Shown piece after piece: positions 55,365 to 64,000 of a stretch of DNA of 64,000 bases. This DNA comes from Climacium dendroides. Lineage: Eukaryota; Streptophyta; Bryopsida; Hypnales; Climaciaceae. Made by a program: the position numbers and the translations under genes. Position 1 is the stretch's first letter; the number at the start of each line of letters is the position of its first letter. The stretch covers positions 35,769,029 through 35,833,028 of the forward strand of contig OX467083.1 in NCBI GenBank assembly GCA_950106755.1. The letters run 5' to 3'. The notes beneath the pieces were generated by a model. That model did no database searches. It saw nothing but the letters and a program-made list of their open reading frames with translations, and had not been told where the DNA came from.

Positions 55365-57115
55365 ATGGGAACGGGGAGGGCTGCGAGCACCTCTATTGCC
55401 AAAAGCAGAGATGGTGTTTCCATTGCTGCTTGGAGAGAAATTGCCTTCGAAGCCCGTAGTTTGTTCATGTAAGTATCGCGCTGCATTTTTTCTTGGATTA
55501 TACGATCTCAGATATATGGATTACAAAACTCGTCAGAAATTAGGGTTACATGAAGATTATTTCCTGCTTTCTTTACACTCACCATTTCAGCTAATTCAAG
55601 GACTGGATGGGGAGTTTCGGACATGTACATTTGCCTCACATAATTGTAAACATTCTCTCGTGAATTAATGGGTCGGATTTTTATCCAAACCTCACTGGAG
55701 CTGCCGTCTCAAGACTTGCCAGTGATGAAATTCAGTGCCTGTGCAAGCTGCGGCCAGCAGTGTTCAGATAGCAAGTGCAATTTTTACACTCGGAACGGTG
55801 TTTGTTCTCCCCGTCTATACTGCCATGATATTTGCCCCAAAGTGGAAATGGGTACGTCCTCCTTGCTTTGAGCATTAACCCCTTGTGCTCGTTCAATTTC
55901 AGAGCGCCGAAAGTTTTAGCGTGAATAGTCATATTTGTTATATTCTTAAGTTTTAGAGTGCCAAGTATGTGGTGTTTTCAGTATTTCTCGCTTTTGAAAC
56001 TGTGGCAAATATGCAATTAAGGTTTCGGTTGGGCAAAAACTGCTCCAGTATTAGTTGGGCGACTCCAATCTGCGCCAGTTCCTAGTTGTTTGCCTTTACC
56101 GTGGTAGGTTGGGGTTTAGGGTTTAATTCCGCCCAATGTAACGAATATGACCATGCGTTGATCTAAACTTTATGAATTGGTAGGTTCATATTATTGCCAC
56201 TTGTGCAACCTCCTGTTGAAACATGTTGAAAAAGCAACTTCAAAAACCCAACACTGGGATGTTGTTTCCATCTCCCGAGTTTCAAATGACATCCCAGCGT
56301 TGTGTTTTTTGTAATGTTAAATCAAAGGGGGTTTTAGATGCTGCCCATCGGTTACTTACCTTACTTTTCTACACTTTTTTGAAACTCGACAGACGAAGAA
56401 GATTGTGGAAAGTGATCTGCCACTTATTGTGATGAGCGTGATGTATATCTATCTTCTTGCACTTTCATGGACTCCGGAGACTGCAGGTTGCATGTTTGCG
56501 AGCAAGTATTTACTGCCCGAGGCAAGTCGTTTTTATGCTTTCTTGTGCATTGGCATTACGATCTGATGGCTAAATCTTTGAGAAGATTTACTTGTGTGCC
56601 TTTTTGTATGTGTACATGAAGTCGTTTTTTAGGGTTAGGGTTTTAGGGTATTAGTCTGCTTGTTAACTTCTTTGGGTATGGGTTGACGTGGGAAGCAGCT
56701 TCCAGGCATTACGCGCATGTTTTCAAGCACTATTGCAGTTGCCTCGGCTTGGATCCACTTGCTGGCAGTTGACCTTTTTTGTGGCCGGTAAGTGTAGATG
56801 TATCAATTCAAAACAATCACGGTAGAATCTCTTTTGCCTACTTTTTTTATTTCTCTTAGTTTCTGGTTGGAGTTGGAAGCTGGCTTGTCTTACAGAATTA
56901 TACTTCTGTTGCTGTCATGTAGAGGCGTATTTCTGGACGGTCTGCAACACAAAGTGGAGACACGCCACTCTCTTGTATTATGCCTCATGATGTGCCCTGT
57001 TGGCCTCATTTCTCACTTCGTCACCAAGGTGCACCTTCTTAGTCCAACACTTTCATGTTTTACAAAGTTAGTGTTGCTGATGATGGGCAACATATTAATT
57101 TTAAGCCGAAGATGA
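55365..57115 (+). CDS. ABA4: ABA4-like protein (neoxanthin synthesis, DUF4281), five coding exons
   Basis: Exons, inferred from family alignment and splice signals: 55365-55468, 55758-55851, 56393-56521, 56699-56787 and 56923-57115. They join in phase to 202 codons plus stop. Residues include [100 protein letters not shown] and [14 protein letters not shown], the conserved path of plant ABA4. ABA4 is a plastid membrane protein needed to form neoxanthin from violaxanthin, upstream of abscisic acid; four hydrophobic segments are visible. The first about 35 residues ([17 protein letters not shown]) look like a transit peptide. An extra 5' exon from ATG 54594 (MSIAKSILLPVSDRRICGSH, donor at 54659) is possible, so the start is uncertain. 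Donors are GTAAGT, GTACGT, GCAAGT and GTAAGT; the third is a GC-AG intron. The last exon could instead be cut after HFVTK (AAG/GTGCAC). I see no disabling change. Confidence 0.9.
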
Positions 57116-60100
57116 TCCACTAACGGTATCCATTTTGAATCACAAATTGTTCCAAGGGACTTGCTTGCTTGAACCCTAGAATTGATGAAACGAGCTCCAA
57201 GCTGCTGTCTCATTTTTCATGTTTCGTTTAAACAAGAACACTGAGGCAGCTCACTTGAGCAGAAACCATCCCTTGCAGCTGAGCGAGTAGTGGCTATGTT
57301 TTCTATACTAGAGTCTTTCAAGCCATGAAACTTGCAAGAATTCACTAGCTAGGAGATTCCGAATTACAAACTCATTAATAGCATGGAGAAGCAACCCAAT
57401 TTTATTTTATTACAATCTGTTCTATCAGGCTAAGGTATGAATTACCAGGTGATCAATGCATATACACTTGTATGGTAATGAAGGTTTATGGTTAGCAGTC
57501 AAACAGGAAGTGTAAGGTATAGACTATTAAGGTATGTACACCTATAATCAACACTACCCAAAATGATTATGTTAGACAAATGCCTATGTATGGATCAAAA
57601 AGTCATACTAAAACTTAGATATATTGATTACACAAGATGTAAACAATCAAAGCAATGAAAATCTAGAATATGTGTTGGATTTTGAAACACTTAGGGGCAA
57701 TACTTTGAAAATTCACAACTTATTCATATAGTGTCCAAATAATGCATGCTAATCTACGTTGGAATCTTGCCCTAGTTGCTAACATGATCAAATAAAAATG
57801 ATGTATGTTTAATAGTAGAAATTATGCTTAGTTGTACTTAGTGATAATTATAGGTGCACTTACCTTATATCGTTTTTTCACGTCAAATTCAATACCTTGG
57901 TGTTGAAATAATTTAATTTTAGAATTTGGACAGTTTGGTAGCGTGTTTTGATTTTCTTGACTTTTGGCACTTTGGTCCTCCTACTTTTTTGACACTCCCA
58001 ATTTTGGATTGATTTTTTCTATTCATGTGTAAATGTATTCCTTTTTCTAATTTTCTCGAGAATTTTTTTTGGATATTCAGAATGGGCAAATTTCAGGTTT
58101 ACAGATTTATAGAAATAGTTATAGTTGTACAATTTTTAAAATTTTAGACGTTTTCCAAATTTTCCCCAATTATTTACGAAACTGACCTACACGTAGGGTA
58201 GTCAAGATGAAGTTGATGGTGTAGACTCATTACTTTATACCTTCATTGATACACAGTTCTTTATTACTGTACCTTGTTCTATTAATTGTGGAAATGCCGC
58301 TGAATTCTGTTGACTATTAATTTAAGATGTTTCTGAAACATTTGTTCCTCCATGCCAGGCAGTCGTGTATTTTTCTCGGCGCTTTGACGGTGGTGACAGC
58401 ACAACCGATGCGGGAAAAGTCATGGTGCAGTGAGTGCCTCTGTACCTACTGGGGCTCACATCTTTAATTGTACTAAAATGAATATTTGATATCTGACCAA
58501 GAGGTCTGAGACATAACCACATTGAGGTACTGTAACGTCGTCGTGCCACGAAATATAGATTCTGAAGTGGATATTCATGGCTTCACAAAATGGAATATTA
58601 ACACTAGAAAATTTCATGGACTTTACAGACAACTACGTTAGATTGTGAGTTTTGAGTTGCGTTATGACTTACGAAGATCGGTGGTCCCCTTTACAATTTT
58701 AGATATTTGATGATTCTTCGCACACAGTGCGATCATTTGGAAGATATTACACCCATGGCCGAGGTATCTTCATTTCCTCAATAATGATCGATATTTCATC
58801 TGTAGCCTCTGTTAGTGACTCAGATTTAATTTGACTTTTTCAGATATTTTCCTCTGTACCGTCGTTTCAGTATGAAGGTCGGTGAGACATTTTGAGGCAT
58901 GATCTTCCAGTTGAGATATTTGTCAAAATAATATCTCTTTGCATGACAAGAATTGATGTAATTAGTTCCTGCAAGTGAGACAACTTTATTCATCATGCTG
59001 TCAGTAGCACATCTGCCAAACGGCTGCGCGCATGTCATGCAAGACCTCGCTTCGAATCACCGAAGTGTCAATGTCGAGTCTGATACATTTCTGTTTTTAC
59101 TGTCCGCACTCGCACCCTTTCAGTTCAGCCACTTTCACACGGCATTCATTTCGAGACAGGACTACTTTGTAATTGTGGCACTATGCAACTGACACGAAGC
59201 ATAAAAACCTTAATCCTGTCACTTGAAACGGCAACAAATTTCAATTCGACGTTGGCATCTCAATTCTTCAAATTAGGAGGCGTGTAACAGCTCATGAGAA
59301 GCACAATTTCGGAAGTTTTTTAACGAGATGTTACTTGCACGATTTGACTCAGAAACGAGCAAGAAACAGCAGAAAAGGTAAGTGCTGAGTTGGCGTATAT
59401 ATTTGTTACACACTTTCAATTGCTTACTGCATTCTCATTACTTTGGATTCCGTTAGGAGGTGCAAAACAGCTCAATTTGAAGAAGTGCGTTTTTCAGTAT
59501 CTTTCCAAAAACATGTCACTCGTAACAATTGGTTGAGAAATGAGGACAAGGTTTGCCTTTGAAATATTGGGAGATTGATTACGTCATCTCCGTTTGCCGG
59601 CCATACCTGCCAGTGCGGTTACACCAGTCACGTCTGCCTCAGGCAAATATCTCTGATGACTCAGTACATGTGGATAAAATATCTTCGCATGCACTGCAGT
59701 AGTTGATAAAATGGTATATCAAATATCTCTGATCTGAGTCAGATACAGAAGTCTTGTCTCGGAGGTGTGAAAAGGGGTTAATGAATTGTAGCATAGCATG
59801 AATACCACGACTCATGAATTCATGATCACGAATTCTTGCGGATTAGTTGTTGCCGCCCTGAAGATATGATACTCCGTACATTATAGCGCATGGCACTGGG
59901 TTTTATAGTTGTAGTGAACTAGGGGTAGCCCAGTGTCCAAAAAAGTTCTACACTTTATTTAACCAGTTAATCTGAATGTGTGAGTGGGAGAAGTGTCCTG
60001 CAGTCAAAAGTGACAAATATGCAGAATATTTCAAAATATTGTTTAAGAGATGAGATGGCCATATTATAGTCAATGATAGTGTGACAAGCTGCAAAATATT

Positions 60101-60534
60101 CGAGAACGTTGTTTTAGAGGCTTCGAGTGTCCAGCTTTACATTGCACTGGATTCTGTAATTTATTGTGCTCTGCATGTCAATTTAGATTAAAAGTGTTCT
60201 TTTGTATGTTCCTTAAGGTTTTAAAGTCGATCTCTGCGAAGTGGATCAGAGACTCAAAGTGGTGACGTGCCACTCGAGTGAGAATTCTTGGAGCAAATCC
60301 GATCCCCAGCAGCCAAGTTATTCCAGGCCTTAATTTTCTCACCTTTGTTTTGTATCTTGGAGAGCGTAGCGTCATCTTCACAACTGTGACTGAATTCCTT
60401 GTTTTCGCGTCTGAAGTACATTTCTTCGTTTTTCATGAAAATTGGCACATGGGCTACTACAAGTAGCAGAATCCATTTTCTTATTGCCTATTAAGGACAC
60501 AAAGAATTTGACAAAAAGTGAGTCATTTTGTTAG
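57116..60534. other. partly gene-like, no gene assigned
   Basis: 57300-58250 is AT-rich. From 58320 there are short + strand pieces next to donor-like sites, such as AVVYFSRRFDGGDSTTDAG (58353-58431, before GTGAGT) and MASQNGILTLENFMDFTDNY (58579-58650, before GTGAGT), which may be exons of an unknown gene. They do not join in phase in any way I could establish. Confidence 0.3.
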
Positions 60535-60738
60535 ATTATGTGCATTTTACTGTCACTTCCGACCTAACAAGGGAAAGATATAAACATTGGTCAGAATTCT
60601 GCAGTGCATGGAAAGAAATGAACGTACCTACCGAAGCTCGAAATAGAATGAGACATTCGTGTTTGAACAGCTACTTAAATGAGATATTCAATGAGTTTCA
60701 TGTCCTTGCATCCCATGAATACTCATTGACATTCTCAG
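60535..60738 (+). CDS. candidate internal exon of an unknown gene
   Basis: An open stretch of 68 codons lies between an acceptor-like TTTTGTTAG and a donor CAG/GTAGCT. The peptide (DLTRERYKHWSEFCSAWKEM, NRMRHSCLNSYLNEIFNEFH) has strongly protein-like composition with alternating charged and aromatic residues, but I recognise no family. Other possible exons of the same gene follow at about 60893-60979 (before GTGAGT), 61030-61195, up to 61358 (before GTGAGT) and 61873-62076 (after GTGTTCAG). None can be joined with confidence. Confidence 0.35.
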
Positions 60739-62932
60739 GTAGCTAGAGACATCTGAAGTCAAACTTTCCGCTGTGATCACATGGAACCTCTGCAAAGCGA
60801 GACACATTTTTGGCCATGCAATTCTTCGAAGGAGCTCTAGCTTCACGTTTGCTTGTGTTCTTGAATGAATTCACCTAATACCAAGTCCAAGTTTGGCGGC
60901 AATTGCATCCCTCTCAGGGAGATTCGTCCGAGGAAGGCAATCATCTATGAGCTCTTCATCTGCGAAATGTGAGTCCTTTGATCAACCAAAATGTACAAAA
61001 TTTAGACATTCGAGCACATGCCCTCAGGACCCCCGATGCACCAAACATTCACTACTTGTGTGCCTGTTACCCTGGAACCGTGTGCCTCCGGGCTGCCTCC
61101 CTTTGATGATTCCATGAACGACTTGATGCTGCGTCTGATAGCCTTCTCAAGTCTCCTGGCTCGAGGTTATCTGGTTCATAATCAGCTGAATAAGGGTACA
61201 TTGTCCAAACAGGGACAAATATAATCTGTGCCACTATCCCATTGCAATTTAATTGATTGTGAGATGGAGAGATGATGAGATGATTGCAATTGAGGTCCTC
61301 CCTCACCCCGCGCGCATGGTCCCGGGAGAGCTTGACATCCTCTGCATGGACAGCTTCACATGTGAGTTCCTCGTAACTGTTCATCTCAGGGTATATGTCT
61401 TCACTGTAAATGAAACTGATTTTTCTTCCACCTCGTAAGAATGGCTATGAGGATTCGTTTCAGTTGCACTGCTAGCTAGGTCTGCCTATTCCTGAATCAC
61501 GTTCTTAGTATCTTAGTGACTCGCAAAGAATACTGCCTCTCCTATGACGTTGAAACGCAGCGCCATTTATACCGTTTGAGCTTGTCAATCATCCCTTTTT
61601 TCTTGCCATATGCAAGCATCTGACGACGGATAAGAGTGTCCACACTGACAGAAATACAGCTTCAAAGCAGTAACCGGCGCAGTTCATGGAAATTTTCCTT
61701 CCTCATGCCAGAATGCATATTCCTTGTGAAGATGACAAACCTTGAGATGCACCTGCCTTGAGGTAGAGCATATACAGGATGACCAGCCGGCTTTAGGTGT
61801 GACCCTATCTCACCTGATAAAAATGGCACTCTTCTCCTGATGTAAGATATATGTATCTGATCTCGTGTTCAGGTGTTGACTACGTACTGGAACAACTTAA
61901 AACCGGAAGGTGTTCAGGGCGAGGTCAAGGGTAAGGCGCCCATCCCAATACGCAACTACCTTCTTCAGGAAATGGCCAACTTTTACTCCAATATTGCCCG
62001 CAGAAAACGCCCTTGGAAGCCAGAGTTTGCACCCTTCTCAGTTTCCAGAATCACCCATACATCACGCCCATCCTGAAAAAACTGATCAATCCTTCCTCAT
62101 CGAAGCCCTTCTGATCACCGCAGCCAACAACCCACCTGCTCCAAAATAAATCACCGATCACCACATGGTACTACCTCCGATCCATTCAGGAAGAGCTCAC
62201 CCCCAAGCAGCGACTCTAAATCCTAAGGCATGGCTGGCTCACGTCTGTCAGCTTCCGCAACCCCAACACTCTCCAGTCTCCACGTACTGGTATACGCGTT
62301 TCGATCATACAATATATTAATAAAAATCAGCGTCCACCTGACATAGATCTCTGCTCTAGAAAAAATCGATCGGAATGGGCCACGTCTGAAAAAGATCAGT
62401 CACACACAACCGTCTCATATTAAGCTTACTCGATCTTGTCATTCTCCCCTAATGAAAAGACACAAGTCTCCAGGGTCCGTTCCGCAGGGTCTTTTCTCGC
62501 GCTAAGACATCCATATGCAGTATGTACTGCATATAATAGCTCTCTGGCTCCCTGGAAACATCAGTGTGCGCCATTGATGTACATGAGTTCGACAGTACCG
62601 CACCATTTCCCCTTGGTGTCAAAAACGCTTCTTAAAAACAAGGCTTGCCTAGAATAAATTCTCCACAACATTCGATTCCACCGACTGGCCACCTGCATGA
62701 TCGATCCATTTCCAACAACAGATCAAGTGACTGAAATCCATCCCTGCCTGCATATATACACTGCATATATATACCCCACCAAAACCTGTTCTCCACCTTG
62801 AATACGCTTCCGCGATAATGCATCATTCCTACAGCGTCGCCCGCAACGAGTCCATCGCCAGAAAGAAACAAGCTCCCGCCTGATCAAGCCTCGCCAGCTC
62901 CGATACTTAAGCCCCTGATCTTTTCGCCTCCC
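60739..62932. other. gene-like composition, no gene assigned
   Basis: Contains the possible exons named above, a 22-bp palindrome at 62513-62534 (ATATGCAGTA TG TACTGCATAT) and TATA-like CATATATATACCCC at about 62760. No family is recognised. Confidence 0.35.
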
Positions 62933-63322
62933 ATGCACGGCGGCTCCGCCGGCCCTCGCTCCGCCTCTAGTTCGCCCGAGGCATTCCAGCCAAGAGACTC
63001 CATTTCATCCATCCGTGATGCTGCCCGAGGTTCTCGTTCACTCTGTCCATCCCAGCTGGGGGTGCGACGAACAGTCATGGATGGGATGAGTTCCACATCC
63101 AAAAGCTCCGCTGTCGAACGCGGAGCGAGCGAGTTCACTAGGAGTACATGGCGCCACGGGGCAGCAGGGGAAGAGGCTCCGGATTTGCTGGGCTCAGCAC
63201 TTGGCCCAGATTGCAGCGGACGGGGAAGCCATCTGAGCCACATGAGAAGAAACGGCTGGGAATGGAGGGATGTTGGGAGACGTCGATTCAGGGCTCTGGG
63301 ATCTGGGACGTCCGATGTCTAG
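62933..63322. other. GC-rich segment open on both strands
   Basis: A CpG-containing stretch with a 129-codon + frame (begins MHGGSAGPRSASSSPEAFQP) and a 119-codon - frame (62884-63243, begins MWLRWLPRPLQSGPSAEPSK). Both are low-complexity and Ser/Pro/Arg-rich. One may be a first exon or targeting region, but the sequence alone does not decide which. Confidence 0.3.
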
Positions 63323-63325
63323 GGC

Positions 63326-63610
63326 TTGGGGCGGGTCTTGGGCCGGGTCTCGCGCATATTCCCGGCCCGTTGGCGCTGGCTGCCCCGGCGATTGATCTTT
63401 TCGGGTTGCGGAAGATATATTGCAGATATCATCGCGTTGTCCTTTACTGTTGCCGGCATTACCGCACTCACTCTTGCCTATTCAGCTGAAGCCCCTGATG
63501 GGTGGGGGCCACTCCACCTTTTCCCCTCGGCTGGAACCTCGGCACCTTTTTACTTTTCAATTGTTTTATTGTTGGGTTGTTTTCTTGAAACACATGGACA
63601 ATTTCCATAA
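63326..63610 (+). CDS. possible small organellar membrane protein
   Basis: A 94-codon frame begins at 63326 with a GTG-like or upstream start that is uncertain. It has an Arg-rich N-terminus without acidic residues (RVLGRVSRIFPARWRWLPRR) followed by a membrane segment ADIIALSFTVAGITALTLAY. This is the layout of small mitochondrial inner-membrane proteins. A donor-like GG/GTGGGG follows the helix. No family is recognised and the right half may be intron. Confidence 0.22.
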   Translation: MGRVLGRVSRIFPARWRWLPRRLIFSGCGRYIADIIALSFTVAGITALTLAYSAEAPDGWGPLHLFPSAGTSAPFYFSIVLLLGCFLETHGQFP

Positions 63611-64000
63611 TACAAGAACAAATTTGGAAAATCTGAAATTCAGACCCTAGGTTGGGGTCAGTTCCGTTCAATAATTAAGGAAAATTTGAAGCATGTCCAA
63701 GCTATAGGCTTGCCTTTCTAATGAGTGCTGGGGTGGAGGTGGGGGGTAGCATAGAGCTATGGGATTACGATTAGCATTCAATATTAACCGTGTACCAACG
63801 TGGCAACCTAAAAATGTACCATGGATGATAGAAAATCCTCCCATATCAGATAGGAACACAAATGTTTATTCTTGAAATTTTGTGTAAGGAGGGGAGGTTT
63901 AGCATAGTAGTTTGTCCGGCTCCAATGAATGTTCTTAGGGTATTTTTAAACAAATGACATAACATTATTAACTAGACTCCTACCTTCCCTTCTCATGGAG
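63611..64000. other. no gene seen
   Basis: Ordinary AT-rich sequence to the right edge with nothing recognised. Confidence 0.4.

Noticed and set aside
55668..55871. Apparent Cys-rich zinc-finger-like frame
   Set aside because: This is the wrong frame of an ABA4 exon; the neighbouring frame gives [17 protein letters not shown], which matches the family.
1..64000. tRNA or rRNA genes
   Set aside because: No cloverleaf with the usual GGTTCGA-type T-loop and no rRNA segment was noticed by eye; tRNAscan-SE would settle this.

Overview
The window is nuclear DNA from a land plant (or close green relative). The firmest evidence is an intron-containing gene at 55365-57115 that reads as the neoxanthin-synthesis protein ABA4 (DUF4281 family). 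A TNP2-type CACTA transposase, CACTA foldback elements with 3-bp target duplications, and plant-type long-stem microRNA-like hairpins agree with this. A piggyBac element, which is rare in flowering plants, and a pogo-type element make a non-flowering lineage (lycophyte, fern, bryophyte) plausible, but the species cannot be named from the sequence.

Most of the window is AT-rich, gene-poor DNA made of decayed DNA transposons and MITEs, many with intact ends and target site duplications. The left edge (1-785) is the 3' part of an open reading frame built from a 150-bp repeat. From 1386 to 6408 there are two hAT-type MITEs with perfect 8-bp duplications, a foldback and TTAA-bounded elements. From 9500 to 15500 the base composition becomes more even. 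No protein gene is recognised there, but three hairpins (13124-13208, 13561-13668, 15003-15098) share an identical 5' arm and look like an undescribed microRNA family on the + strand, with a TATA-like site at 12803.

15.7-20 kb holds foldbacks and a complete but dead pogo-type transposon (17733-20032, TA duplication). 22-33 kb holds tandem repeats, two foldback MITEs, a duplicated 1.5-kb repeat and a non-autonomous element present as a 300-bp and a 1.9-kb version. 33.6-35.9 kb is a CACTA (TNP2) transposase pseudogene followed by tandem repeats. 37.8-40.4 kb is a cluster of TA- and TTAA-flanked MITEs, including one MITE inserted into a TTAA inside the terminal repeat of another. 41233-46988 is a whole piggyBac element with TTAA on both sides, a decayed transposase, extra upstream reading frames and a 735-bp insertion with 30-bp terminal repeats. 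47-53.8 kb returns to AT-rich repeats and three CACTA foldbacks.

From about 53.9 kb to the right end the sequence is less AT-rich and gene-like: a possible small membrane protein (54137-54406), the ABA4 gene, a candidate exon at 60535-60738 and a GC-rich segment near 63 kb that may start a further gene. The transposons do not cooperate with the host genes; the functional content is ABA4 in plastid carotenoid/ABA metabolism and, if the hairpins are processed, a small-RNA locus.
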